A stretch of DNA of 64,000 nt from Halalkalibacter oceani (GTDB taxonomy: Bacteria > Bacillota > Bacilli > Bacillales > Bacillaceae_D): NCBI RefSeq assembly GCF_023715705.1, contig NZ_JAMBOS010000015.1:23738-87737 (forward strand). Reading direction: 5' to 3'. Within the stretch, counting starts at the first letter, position 1; every line of letters begins with the position of its first letter. The notes under the pieces are model-generated. The model saw nothing but the letters and a program-made list of their open reading frames with translations, did no database searches and was not told the DNA's origin. The position numbers and the translations under genes were made by a program. Of this stretch, positions 23,886 through 33,241 are shown one piece after another.

Positions 23886-26800
23886 TTAGTAAACATAAGC
23901 CTCGAGCATAAGCTGCATCACTTTCGCCACTTCCGCGCGCGTCACATCGCCTTGCGGATCAAAGACATTGCCCGGTCTGCCGTCAAGAATATCAGCTTCC
24001 TGCAATAGCTGAATCGCCTCCGCTGCCCATGGAGCTATCGCTCCGTCATCTTCAAATCCTGCGTAGCTATTCAATGTTCCCGCTTGTATCTGGGCATGCT
24101 CCATAAAGCGGGCGACCATTGTCGCCATCTCCTCGCGCGTCACTTCGCGATTCGGGGCGAATTGACCGTTGCCCAGGCCATTGACGATCCCATGCTCACT
24201 CGCGTAGGCAATATACGGTGCGTAATATGCCTCCGCATTCACATCAGTAAAACCACCAGATCCTGCACGACTTTCTTCGACGCCAAGCAATCGTCCAAGC
24301 ACGGTCGCAAGCATCCCTCTCGTCATTGAGTTGTTTGGCGCGAACTCATTCTCCGAAACACCTAAGAACAGTTCTCTCGCCGTCACAAAGCTGATATGCT
24401 CCTCCGACCAATGTCCAGCCGTATCCGTGAAGCTCTTCGCATTGCTTCCGACCGTGAACGTCCCTGAGCCATCAGCGATAAACACGATTTGTCCGTCCAC
24501 AACTCTCGATAGAGGCACGATTACTCGGCCTTCGTCCGTCACTTGGTAAACGACAAGACCGTTAGCGGCTGCCTGTTCATAAGGAACCGTTACCGTCACT
24601 TTGCCGGTAAAATCAGTCACTTCCTCACCGTCTGACAAAAGGTTCACTGTTCGTACTGGTTGGCCGTTGACCTGGGCTGCTTGTCCAATTTCAATGCTCA
24701 GTTCACGACCGGCAAGCTGAGCGACTGTCTCCGCATCAATCGTCATGTCGCCAAGTGGCGTCTGAACGACGACTGAATGACCGGCTTGAACGATTTGATT
24801 GAGAGAATTTGTATCCAGGCTAAGGTGAATGTTTTCCGTTGTCGGTGCAGCTTCGACCTTGATCGCGACAGTCTCTCCTTCACGCTCAACCGTCACTTCA
24901 TCCACTTCATTCCGGTCAAACCCTACCTCTACTCCAAAATCGTTCTCTTCTCCATTTCCTGGCTCTGATCCGTCACCAGGCTCCTGATCTGATGGTGGTG
25001 GTGTTGAATCAGCTGGCGGACGGGATGATCCACCGCCTCCGCCTCCACTTCCGCCTCCAGAGCCTCCACCTTGGTCTTGATCCCGATCTTGATCTTGATC
25101 CTTATCCTTGTCTTCATCTTTGTCTTCATCCTTTGGCGGTGTAGGGTTCTCATAAAGGTTCAATGGCATCGTGAACTGGTTTCTCTCGCGGTAGAACATG
25201 TCGTTTTTAACCGAGTACCAATTGACCTTCACGTCGTTACTACCTTCCGTAAATGTCATCATCATGATCATGCCAAGATCTGTAGGTTGCAGAAACTGAG
25301 CATTCGCCAGTACATTCTGTACAACATTTTCGTTCACGCCGATGTCTTCTCTTACGACGATATCGGGATAACCGATATGGCCGGATACCGCTAGTACGAT
25401 ATTGTCATGCTGGCTGACGAACTCTTCCCAGATTTCAGGACCGTCCATGGCATCACTAAAATAGTGCCTGTTCGAGTGATGATGATCCGTACTAATAAAC
25501 TCGCCGTTATGGTACATATACGTATGCGTCGTCATAATGACTTTCTTGTCCGGATGATCTGCCACGACTTCGTTAGCCCACTCCAGCACATTGGCAGTTG
25601 GTGCGAATTCAAGCGAAAGGACCATATATTCCACGTCACCAAGCTCGAAGAAGTGATACGTATTCTCCATCTCGCCTTCTACCATCGCGCCGCCAAAGGT
25701 CGGCTCCTGTGAATATTTTTCGTATGGGAAGTGATTATTGAAATTTGTGTAATCCCGTACATTGCCAGGGCGAGCCTCTACATCATGATTGCCGACCTGT
25801 AGCACATACGGAATGACGCCGTCCAACAAAGTATAGGCAGCTTGAGCCTCCTGCCACTCGTTAATCGCTCCTGGAACTTCGACAATGTCGCCCACGCCGA
25901 CCACCAGCTCGATATCGAGCGCTTCTGCGTTGTCTCTCATCCATTGAAAATATTCTTGCATCATACCAGAATGTTGCGACATATATTGCGTATCTGGAAT
26001 GACCGCGATTCTGTAGTCGCCCTCTGGGAAATCGGCCGGCATCCAGTTGTGTGCCACATCATCATACAAATAGGCATCATTCTGCTGCGCGGAGTTATCA
26101 GGATAAACGTCGGCAACCATCTCATCCAGCTTCCAGTTACCGATTAATCCAGTCTCATTTTCAGTCAAAAACGTGTTGTAATTATTCTTGATCTCTTCTT
26201 CCGTCCGTACTGTCGACCAGACGCGAACATCGGCGATTTCCCCTCCGAACGCCATTGTAGGTGTTCCGTCGTCTTCATACCGGTAATCAGAGCCGATCTT
26301 CAGACCTGCCAAAGCGCCGGCTTTAGACGGAAGCAACTTCTGCATATTTGCATTAGTACGAAGCACCGCATCGTGTACCCGCACTCCGTTGATATAAGTA
26401 ATTCCTCTATTGTTCTCTTCATCCAGCACGATCGCGACATGAACCCAATCGCCACGATTTATGTTGACACCATTGGCTCTATAATCAAGAATGTTGTCCT
26501 TGATCCCTTTCCAATAAATTCTTGGCGTGCCGTTGCTGTAAACTTCAAAGCTAAACTCCGGAATGTCACTGTAAGAACCGACCCAGTAGTTTCCGAGAAT
26601 GACGCCGACCCGTTGGCTAGCCGGCGTATCCTCTGGTACATTCACCCATGCTTCCACCGTCCGTGGCGATTCCTCCATCATGTCCGTAGCCAAGTCCGGC
26701 TGTCCGTCGGCAAAATTAACACCTTCGCTTGGGAAATCATCATCGTTTTGATATGGTGGCAGAAATCCTTTCGCCATACCGTTGATATTGCCCGTTTTGT

Positions 26801-27515
26801 CAGGAACCTCATACGTCTCATCGCTGAAGTCGACTTTGTCCAGCTCCCAGAGATGCATCAAACCCGCTTCATTGCCTTCAAGCTCAGTGTTTGCATTGTC
26901 TCTCAGCTGTTCGAGCGTGCGCACCTCGTTCCACAAGCGTACTTCCTTCACCTCGGCGGCGAGATACATACTCCCCCTTAAATCTGTCCCGATACTGTGA
27001 GGATTCGTCATGCTCAGCTCGGCCGGCAAATACAAGCCGTCAGCAGTATGGACGATTTCGCCATCCACCATGATTGTCACTGTTCCATTCGCCGCATCTC
27101 GTGTCGCCGCGATATGAACCCATTCACCAGTCGTGACATTGGCATTCGACACTATTGATTTATGGATGATACGGTCTGAACTGTCGCTTTCATTCGATGC
27201 CTCGAAATATCGCAATGTGTTGCTAGCCGTAAGTTCAATACTATAGGATGGCTCGGTATGACCCGTGGGGGTAGAATAATTGCCAAACAATATTTGACGT
27301 ACGCCCGGATCGGGATCAAATTTCGCAATCATCTCAAATGTTGCTGGCACATTAGCCAATGGTTGCTCAAGTTCCACAGAATTTTGTCTGTTCGGGTTGA
27401 ACACTAACCCTTCTCGACTTTCTACATCATCAGCCAAAACGGTAGTCAAACTGAAGCTTTGCATAAGTAACGTTACTAACACGATCCAAATGACTATCGC
27501 TCGTCTTTTAAACAT
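23886..27515 (-). CDS. S-layer-anchored LamG/metallophosphoesterase surface protein
   Basis: 1209 residues. Signal peptide about 1-28. Two LamG/concanavalin-like domains (about 35-235 and 265-465; motifs EWVHIAATRD and DWVHVAIVLDEENNRG). A calcineurin-type phosphoesterase follows (about 505-760) with IPDTQYM, VGVGDIVE, QVGNHD, TTHTYMYH and VSGHIGY, together supplying the metal ligands. Then an Asp/Lys-rich linker, a Gly/Ser hinge, a domain of about 170 residues, and three SLH domains from about 1028 to the end (FTDTAGHWSEEH, FTDVNAEAYYAPYI, APWAAEAIQLL). It would be exported and bound to secondary cell-wall polymer. The substrate is unknown; LamG domains suggest glycan binding. ATG is preceded by GGAGAGGAAAG. 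Confidence 0.9.
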   Translation of the reverse strand: MFKRRAIVIWIVLVTLLMQSFSLTTVLADDVESREGLVFNPNRQNSVELEQPLANVPATFEMIAKFDPDPGVRQILFGNYSTPTGHTEPSYSIELTASNTLRYFEASNESDSSDRIIHKSIVSNANVTTGEWVHIAATRDAANGTVTIMVDGEIVHTADGLYLPAELSMTNPHSIGTDLRGSMYLAAEVKEVRLWNEVRTLEQLRDNANTELEGNEAGLMHLWELDKVDFSDETYEVPDKTGNINGMAKGFLPPYQNDDDFPSEGVNFADGQPDLATDMMEESPRTVEAWVNVPEDTPASQRVGVILGNYWVGSYSDIPEFSFEVYSNGTPRIYWKGIKDNILDYRANGVNINRGDWVHVAIVLDEENNRGITYINGVRVHDAVLRTNANMQKLLPSKAGALAGLKIGSDYRYEDDGTPTMAFGGEIADVRVWSTVRTEEEIKNNYNTFLTENETGLIGNWKLDEMVADVYPDNSAQQNDAYLYDDVAHNWMPADFPEGDYRIAVIPDTQYMSQHSGMMQEYFQWMRDNAEALDIELVVGVGDIVEVPGAINEWQEAQAAYTLLDGVIPYVLQVGNHDVEARPGNVRDYTNFNNHFPYEKYSQEPTFGGAMVEGEMENTYHFFELGDVEYMVLSLEFAPTANVLEWANEVVADHPDKKVIMTTHTYMYHNGEFISTDHHHSNRHYFSDAMDGPEIWEEFVSQHDNIVLAVSGHIGYPDIVVREDIGVNENVVQNVLANAQFLQPTDLGMIMMMTFTEGSNDVKVNWYSVKNDMFYRERNQFTMPLNLYENPTPPKDEDKDEDKDKDQDQDRDQDQGGGSGGGSGGGGGGSSRPPADSTPPPSDQEPGDGSEPGNGEENDFGVEVGFDRNEVDEVTVEREGETVAIKVEAAPTTENIHLSLDTNSLNQIVQAGHSVVVQTPLGDMTIDAETVAQLAGRELSIEIGQAAQVNGQPVRTVNLLSDGEEVTDFTGKVTVTVPYEQAAANGLVVYQVTDEGRVIVPLSRVVDGQIVFIADGSGTFTVGSNAKSFTDTAGHWSEEHISFVTARELFLGVSENEFAPNNSMTRGMLATVLGRLLGVEESRAGSGGFTDVNAEAYYAPYIAYASEHGIVNGLGNGQFAPNREVTREEMATMVARFMEHAQIQAGTLNSYAGFEDDGAIAPWAAEAIQLLQEADILDGRPGNVFDPQGDVTRAEVAKVMQLMLEAYVY

Positions 27516-27831
27516 GATTCTTTCCTCTCCTTTTTCTTAATCTGCTATCTATGTGCAACTGGGCTTGTCAGCTTGCCGCGCATTAGCGAAGAAGGCGAAT
27601 CTTCAGGCCTCCTTTGCGCAAAAGGTCAAAGCAAATTCACATTTTATTCAACAATGTCGACTGAAGAAAGCCGTTACAACTGAATTTCTCGACGTTCGCC
27701 GGCATTATGTCGAGTACTTCGTTTCAGTTCATAGCACTTCTCCTCGCCGCGATGAATAAGAGAATGTTTTGGACCTCCTGACTTCGTTACCCATGGAACA
27801 GTAAGAAGAGATGAGTCCCTTGTTCAACCCG

Positions 27832-27860
27832 AATATATAAAATGCTGCATTTTATTGCAA
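27832..27860 (-). promoter_or_regulatory. Candidate sigma-A promoter with palindromic spacer
   Basis: On the minus strand TTGCAA (27860-27855) and TATATT (27837-27832) are 17 bases apart. The whole spacer, TAAAATGCAGCATTTTA, is a perfect palindrome around its central base, a likely operator. It points at the SLH gene starting at 27515, with a leader of about 310 bases. Confidence 0.45.
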
Positions 27861-28071
27861 TGTTTTTTACGTTTTTTTGCAATTTCTTAACATCATTTCA
27901 TATTGAAAAAGGAATAAAAGCGTATTTACCCGTAATTTTGTAAATATTCCAATTTTTCCGCACCTAAAATTACAAATCACCTTGAGAATGAAATATAAAT
28001 TTAACGACTCCTTAAAAAAAATTCATATTCAAAAATTAAAGCAACTAGCTGTAGATGATTTCGTTTCACAA

Positions 28072-28114
28072 CAAAAAAAGCATTCGACACCGCTCTACTA
28101 AGTGTCAAATGCTT
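28072..28114 (-). terminator. Rho-independent terminator of the DeoR-family gene
   Basis: On the minus strand AGCATTTGACAC pairs with GTGTCGAATGCT (one G-U pair) and is followed by seven T. Confidence 0.8.
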
Positions 28115-28148
28115 TTCATTAACAGTCTTTTTCTTACGGATTCAAAAG

Positions 28149-28919
28149 TCAAATTTGCCTATGAACAATCTTTATCCCGGTATTTTTATATTTATTTGCT
28201 ATCTCTTCATTTAATGAGGAATCCGTGATAATCGTATCCTTGCTTTCCAACGCTCGCACATTGAGATATAACACTTTTTCGAATTTGCTGGAGTCGGCCG
28301 CTATGATCGTTCGTTGTGCGTTTTCCATCATAGCTTTCATAATATCAATCTCGTGGATGCGGAAATCAGTCAGACCTTTGTTTAGCGAAATAGCATTGAC
28401 GGAAATAAACGCCTGATCGATATTATAATTTCTAATGTCCTCCTCGCACTTCTTTCCATACAGGGCATATTCCGCTTGATCAACGATCCCTCCCGGAACG
28501 ATAACTGTAAACCCGGGCTTCTGAGAAAAAAGCTCAATGATGCGCAGTCCATTGGAGATGATCGTCAGCCGTTCGAAGCTCTCCGACAGCTTCTTCGCGA
28601 TTTCCATCGTCGTCGTACCGGCATTCAGCGCAATTGCTTGCCCCTCCGAAACATATTCACAGGCCAGCTCGGCAATCTCCCTTTTTTCGTCCTTATTTTT
28701 GCTTTCCCGGTTGGAGAATACATGCTCGTCGCCCCAGTCCTCGGGTAAAATAGCACCACCATGGACACGTTTCAGCAGTTTTTTCGTTTCCAAATTCTCC
28801 AGATCACGCCGAACTGTATCGATCGACACATTGAGCACATGAACCAGCTCAGTTACTTTGACGGAGCCATTTTGCTTTAAAAGGTTCTGTATTTTTTTAT
28901 AGCGCTCTTCCTGCAACAT
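28149..28919 (-). CDS. DeoR/GlpR-family transcriptional regulator
   Basis: 256 residues. N-terminal helix-turn-helix of the DeoR type: ERYKKIQNLLKQNGSVKVTELVHVLNVSIDTVRRDLENLE, then KRVHGGAIL, the usual family link. The C-terminal sugar-phosphate sensor domain has ALNAGTTTMEIAKKL and TDFRIHEIDIMKAMM. These proteins repress sugar-catabolic operons and release DNA on binding a phosphorylated sugar. No catabolic operon is adjacent; the gene is monocistronic between the SLH gene and fabI. Its target is not visible, though the palindrome upstream of the SLH gene is a candidate. Confidence 0.88.
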   Translation of the reverse strand: MLQEERYKKIQNLLKQNGSVKVTELVHVLNVSIDTVRRDLENLETKKLLKRVHGGAILPEDWGDEHVFSNRESKNKDEKREIAELACEYVSEGQAIALNAGTTTMEIAKKLSESFERLTIISNGLRIIELFSQKPGFTVIVPGGIVDQAEYALYGKKCEEDIRNYNIDQAFISVNAISLNKGLTDFRIHEIDIMKAMMENAQRTIIAADSSKFEKVLYLNVRALESKDTIITDSSLNEEIANKYKNTGIKIVHRQI

Positions 28920-29147
28920 CTTTAAACCGCTCCTAACCTTCGAATATCACTATGACACTCTCAGTATAGCGGTGAACGTTCTGCTTCTCAAGGACGTTTT
29001 CTGCAATTTCTCCTAATTTGCGCCTTAAACTCACTTTTCATGCTTTTCTCATCAACAAGGCATTATTTCAGGCAAAATAATGAGCATGTTTGGCGCATGA
29101 TGTATGAGACCAGCATAAAAGCTTGTAGCACCCCTCCCCCTAATAAA

Positions 29148-29179
29148 GAAAAGACCGTCCAAAATGGAACGGTCTTTTC
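29148..29179 (-). terminator. Terminator of fabI
   Basis: A perfect 11-base-pair stem GAAAAGACCGT/ACGGTCTTTTC with a 10-base loop lies six bases past the fabI stop, with T-rich sequence after it on the minus strand. Confidence 0.85.
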
Positions 29180-29184
29180 ATTTA

Positions 29185-29967
29185 TTAGGATAACGATAAA
29201 ATATTGTAGCCGCTATCGACATGGAGCATTTCCCCGGTCATTCCTCGTGACAGGTCACTCATTAAGAACAGCGCTGTGTCGCCGACTTCTTCCTGCGTCG
29301 TCGTCCGGCGGAGCGGTGCACGCTCTTCAATTTCCTTCAGCACGTCATTGAATCCGCCGATTCCTTTCGCCGCCAGCGTGCGGATTGGACCGGCAGAGAT
29401 CATATTGACGCGGATATTATCCTTGCCAAGATCATTGGCCAAATACTTCACGCTTGCATCAAGCGACGCTTTGGCGACTCCCATGACATTGTAGTTGCGG
29501 ACAACGCGTTCTCCTCCGAGGTACGTTAGAGTAACGACGCTCCCCCCTTCCGTCATAAGCGGGCGCGCAGCCTTGACGACTGCCGTTAACGAATACGCGC
29601 TGATGTTATGAGCAAGCAGAAATCCTTCCCGCGTCGTATTCAAATACTCGCCCTCCAGCTCTTCCTTATTGGCAAAAGCGATACAATGAGCCAACCCGTG
29701 AATAACGCCCACTTCCTCTTTAATTTGCGCAAACGTCTTCTCGATTTCTTCATCGTTTGTCACATCACACGGCAAAATCAAGTGATCTTCCCGTTCCAAT
29801 GTCTCAACAAGGCTCCGGACATTCTTTTCGAGTCGTTCCCCGGCAAATGTAAAGATTAAGCGTGCGCCGGCATTCGCCAATGATTGTGCAATTCCCCAGG
29901 CAATACTGCGCTTGTTTGCGACGCCCATTACTACATATGTACGTTCAGCTAAAGACAGTTGAATCAT
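29185..29967 (-). CDS. fabI: Enoyl-[acyl-carrier-protein] reductase (NADH)
   Basis: 260 residues from ATG 29967 (GGGGG upstream); the longer frame to 30003 would run into the FapR operator. Family blocks: YVVMGVANKRSIAWGIAQSL for NAD binding, a Tyr-x6-Lys pair with Tyr in NYNVMGVAKASLDASVKYLA, and the substrate loop ISAGPIRTLAAKGIGGF. It performs the last step of each fatty-acid elongation cycle. The 18-base match to the FapR box just upstream predicts malonyl-CoA-responsive control. Confidence 0.95.
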   Translation of the reverse strand: MIQLSLAERTYVVMGVANKRSIAWGIAQSLANAGARLIFTFAGERLEKNVRSLVETLEREDHLILPCDVTNDEEIEKTFAQIKEEVGVIHGLAHCIAFANKEELEGEYLNTTREGFLLAHNISAYSLTAVVKAARPLMTEGGSVVTLTYLGGERVVRNYNVMGVAKASLDASVKYLANDLGKDNIRVNMISAGPIRTLAAKGIGGFNDVLKEIEERAPLRRTTTQEEVGDTALFLMSDLSRGMTGEMLHVDSGYNILSLS

Positions 29968-29992
29968 TTGTTTTCCCCCATTGCGAGTTGTT

Positions 29993-30010
29993 ATTAATAC
30001 CAAGTACTAA
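29993..30010 (-). promoter_or_regulatory. FapR operator upstream of fabI
   Basis: The minus strand reads TTAGTACTTGGTATTAAT, matching the FapR consensus (TTAGTACCTGGTATTAAT type) at nearly every position. A TATAAT -10 lies at about 30021-30016, just upstream, so bound FapR would cover the start of transcription. Confidence 0.75.
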
Positions 30011-30090
30011 GAATTATATCATACCTTTTTGTCTTATAGATAGGTTCGACACAAACTGATTGATTCCTTCGGCTAAAACAGCCGTTATTC

Positions 30091-30268
30091 ATAGAGGCTG
30101 CAGAAAAAGTGCGAAATTCATTTTTTCTGCAGCTTTTTCGTAATGAGCGTAGCCGTTGCCTGATTTTGAAGTCTTGCTACGAGTGGGTTTGTCGAAGCAA
30201 GACGCGCAACTCGCGGAGCCGTTACTCTTCTTCGAGTTACGAAAAAGGACGGTTTTCACTGCCTCTAT
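30091..30268. repeat. Structured palindromic element between yjbQ and fabI
   Basis: Nested inverted repeats: ends resembling ATAGAGGC.G..GAAAA (30092-30106 and 30254-30268), GCTGCAGAAAAA/TTTTTCTGCAGC (30097-30133), CTTTTTCGTAA/TTACGAAAAAG (30133-30143 and 30237-30247), and GTCTTGCT/AGCAAGAC (30171-30178 and 30196-30203). The right end overlaps the yjbQ stop codon. This looks like a small non-autonomous mobile element or a structured terminator. Confidence 0.45.
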
Positions 30269-32331
30269 TCATATGACTTTTTCCCTAATACCGTCCGCGG
30301 TACAGCGGTTCCTCTCGTTCCCCGCAAATCAACCGGCTCCGGTTCCGGCGGATAGAACATAATAAAGCTTTCGGGTCCGGAATGGGCGAGCATTCTCGGC
30401 AAGCTTTCCAGCTGTGGATGCCAAGCAACCGTCCCTCTGCGGGCGCTGAAGACCACCACGATATCATCGCGGCGAAGCAGCGGCATATACGTCTCGTGCC
30501 ACTCATTCCACGAGCTTAACTGCTGCCAGGACACCTGGACGTTTGGCCTGATTTCCTTGAAGCTCTCTTCGTAGCCTGCAGCTGAATCTTTAATGACAAA
30601 GCAGGCAATCGTCGCCCCGACCTGGTTTGCCAGTTGCTTCGCATGGCGCACCGCTTCGTAATAGCCCGGTTTATGGTCGAAGCCTGCCGGAATCAGAATG
30701 ACGATCCTCCTCGTCGTATTTAACGAGTGACCGAGTTTTGCCACCATAATCATTTGCGTCGAGCTCTCCAGCAAGTTATCGAGGATGCCGCCAAATATTT
30801 TTTGCGGGGTCGACAGCTTGCCGTTCCAACCGATCACCGCTGTCGTTATCCGTGATTCCTCCAGTGCCCGCATCATCCCTCGCGTAACATTTGTATCGGC
30901 ACGTGTCAGCATTTGAACCGGAACCTCTGCGCCTGACGCATAAGCAACCGCGTTTTCAAGCAGCTTCTCAGCCTGGGCGAGGCGAGCCTGCGCTTCCCCG
31001 CTGCCGGCCTGGGCCACAGCAAGCACGTAAAGCGGCTGCGGGGATTGCCCTCTGACGATAAAAGCCAAATCGAGCAGCGAAGCCATCGTCTGCGGATTGG
31101 CCACCGGGACGATGACGCGTTCAGGCGCGGTATTCGGTTCATATGGCCGCTGTTCTTCCTTGACGGCGATAATGCGCGAAAATTTTTCAACCGTATAAGG
31201 TCCGATTATACACGTAATTAAAATCATGACAATCACACCGTTGACCGTCGCCTGATCAAACAAGCCAAGATCAAACCCGACGAGCGTCGCCGCCAGCGTC
31301 GCGGCAGCCTGTGGAATCGACAGACCGAAAATCAGCTTAATTTCCTCCGTTGAATAATGAAAGATCTTTCCTGAAACCCAGGCTGCCAAAAACTTACCGG
31401 TAATGACAAGGACAACAACAATCGCCGCCATGATCCAGGCCGACGGGTCGTTAAACAGGATGCGCAGATCCATCAGCATTCCGACCGAGAGCAAAAAGAA
31501 CGGAATAAAAATCGAATTGCCGATAAATTTGATCCGATTCATTAGCGCCCCTTGCTCCAAAATGAAGCGATTGAGCGCCAGGCCGGCGAGAAACGCCCCG
31601 ATTATCGGTTCAAGCCCGATCACAGTCGCAAAAAAAGCCGCCACAAACAACATCGTCATGACGAACACATATTCCAGGGAGCCTTCGCTGGCAAACGTCC
31701 GGAAAAAGAAGGTCGCAACAAGCGGAATGACAATAAAAATAGCCGCTACATATAAGCCGAGTGAGACGATCAGCACAAACCAAAAATTTGCCGTCAGCTC
31801 CCCTTGTGTAGCGCCGGCAACGACAGCCAGCACAAGTAAGGCTAACGTATCTGTCATGATCGTCCCACCGACTGCTGTAGTAACGGCCTTGTTTTTCGAA
31901 ATCCCAAGCCGACTGGCGATCGGATAAGCAAGCAACGTATGTGAACCAAGCAAAGAACCTAACAATATCGCGGCACCAAGCGTATAACCATATAGATAAG
32001 TCGCAATCAGACCAAGAAGAAAAGGAATGGTGAATGATAAAGTACCGAATACTAAGCTCCGTGAACGATACTTTTTAAAACCGTCCAAATCAATTTCCAA
32101 ACCGGCGATAAAAATGATATACAAAAGACCAACAGTGCCCAGCAAAATAATGGTCGGATCACGATCAAGCAAACCGAATCCATTTGGCCCGATGACAACT
32201 CCGGATAAAATCAAACCAATAATGCCGGGAATCCTCAGTTTTTCCATCACAAGAGGGGCTAATAAGAAAATCACCATCGAAATGGCAAAAATTAATACAG
32301 GATCCGTAACCGGTTGAGAAAGCAAGCACAT
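30265..32331 (-). CDS. yjbQ: CPA2-family cation/proton antiporter
   Basis: 688 residues. The first about 390 residues hold about 12 membrane segments of the KefB/CPA2 type (LRIPGIIGLILSGVVIGPNGFGLL, LEIDLDGFKKY, LLGSLLGSHTLLAYPI, GLEPIIGAFLAGLALNR). The remaining about 280 are cytosolic, with two USP-like halves (RVIVPVANPQTMASLLDLA and RRIVILIPAGFDHKPGYYEAVRHAKQLA). Likely potassium or sodium/proton exchange. It is divergent from prpE, as in the B. subtilis yjb cluster, where it is next to yjbP (prpE). Confidence 0.88.
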   Translation of the reverse strand: MCLLSQPVTDPVLIFAISMVIFLLAPLVMEKLRIPGIIGLILSGVVIGPNGFGLLDRDPTIILLGTVGLLYIIFIAGLEIDLDGFKKYRSRSLVFGTLSFTIPFLLGLIATYLYGYTLGAAILLGSLLGSHTLLAYPIASRLGISKNKAVTTAVGGTIMTDTLALLVLAVVAGATQGELTANFWFVLIVSLGLYVAAIFIVIPLVATFFFRTFASEGSLEYVFVMTMLFVAAFFATVIGLEPIIGAFLAGLALNRFILEQGALMNRIKFIGNSIFIPFFLLSVGMLMDLRILFNDPSAWIMAAIVVVLVITGKFLAAWVSGKIFHYSTEEIKLIFGLSIPQAAATLAATLVGFDLGLFDQATVNGVIVMILITCIIGPYTVEKFSRIIAVKEEQRPYEPNTAPERVIVPVANPQTMASLLDLAFIVRGQSPQPLYVLAVAQAGSGEAQARLAQAEKLLENAVAYASGAEVPVQMLTRADTNVTRGMMRALEESRITTAVIGWNGKLSTPQKIFGGILDNLLESSTQMIMVAKLGHSLNTTRRIVILIPAGFDHKPGYYEAVRHAKQLANQVGATIACFVIKDSAAGYEESFKEIRPNVQVSWQQLSSWNEWHETYMPLLRRDDIVVVFSARRGTVAWHPQLESLPRMLAHSGPESFIMFYPPEPEPVDLRGTRGTAVPRTVLGKKSYE

Positions 32332-32506
32332 TCACACCCTTACCCATTATTTCTGATAGTTTTTTCTATCTTAAGAAATAGTTCAATCAACTGTCAACCG
32401 TCAGCTTCATTGGAAGCCTTTTCATTCCGGGCTTTTTTTCCTGCACGCCTTAGTTGTCTCAAATCGATCGAATCGCTATGATGAAAATGATGAAGGAGGT
32501 ACTGCC

Positions 32507-33241
32507 ATGAAACTGGATGTCATTGGAGATATTCACGGGTGTTATGAAGAATTATGTTCATTACTGGAGAAGTTAGGCTATGATGAAAAAAACGGCTTCC
32601 ATCACCCGGATGGGCGTCAGCTCGCCTTTGTCGGGGATTTAACGGACCGGGGCCCCGACTCCGTTAACGTACTAACAAAAGTCAGCCAGCTCGTGGCCGC
32701 AGGCCGGGCCTTTTATGTTCCCGGCAATCACTGTGACAAACTGTATCGTTATTTTTTAGGGCGCAATGTTCAAATCAAACACGGGCTTGAAACGACCGTC
32801 GCCGAGCTGAAGGGACTCACCAAGCAGCAATACAGGCAAGTACGCGCGCAATTTATGACACTGGTTGAACGCGCCCCGCTCTATCATGTCCTCGATGATG
32901 GAAAGATCGTCATCGCCCATGCCGGCATCCGCGCTGAGGATATTGGCAGGACGAGCAATCGCGTTAAATCGTTTGTCCTTTACGGCGATGTTACAGGAGA
33001 GACAAATCCTGACGGCACCCCGGTAAGACGCGATTGGGCGCTTCACCACCAGGACGGGCCATGGATTATTTATGGCCATACCCCGGTAAGAGAGCCCCGA
33101 TTTATCGGCCGGACAGTCAACATCGATACGGGCTGTGTCTTTGGCGGCCATCTCTCCGCCCTCCGTTACCCGGAAATGACCGTTTGCCAGGTGCCTTCGA
33201 CGCTGCCTTTTGTTGAAGAGAAATTTCGCAGCTTTGACTAG
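32507..33241 (+). CDS. prpE: Bis(5'-nucleosyl)-tetraphosphatase PrpE
   Basis: 244 residues; AAGGAGGTACTGCC precedes the ATG. Calcineurin-fold motifs: [44 protein letters not shown] and [11 protein letters not shown]. These match PrpE, a Ser/Thr-phosphatase-like enzyme that hydrolyses Ap4A asymmetrically and affects spore germination in B. subtilis. The 3' end overlaps the convergent yjbO by four bases. Confidence 0.92.
   Translation: MKLDVIGDIHGCYEELCSLLEKLGYDEKNGFHHPDGRQLAFVGDLTDRGPDSVNVLTKVSQLVAAGRAFYVPGNHCDKLYRYFLGRNVQIKHGLETTVAELKGLTKQQYRQVRAQFMTLVERAPLYHVLDDGKIVIAHAGIRAEDIGRTSNRVKSFVLYGDVTGETNPDGTPVRRDWALHHQDGPWIIYGHTPVREPRFIGRTVNIDTGCVFGGHLSALRYPEMTVCQVPSTLPFVEEKFRSFD

Larger units (their letters stand above)
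27516..28148. other. Long AT-rich intergenic region upstream of the SLH protein gene
   Basis: It holds the candidate promoter of the SLH gene (27832-27860) and the terminator of the DeoR gene (28072-28114). A 68-codon plus-strand frame at 27553-27759 has no ribosome binding site and is probably not a gene. The stretch 27840-28070 is very AT-rich with no other feature that I can support. Confidence 0.5.

Noticed and set aside
27553..27759. 68-codon plus-strand open frame upstream of the SLH gene
   Set aside because: No ribosome binding site and no recognised family. It could be part of a dispersed sequence, but I cannot support a gene.
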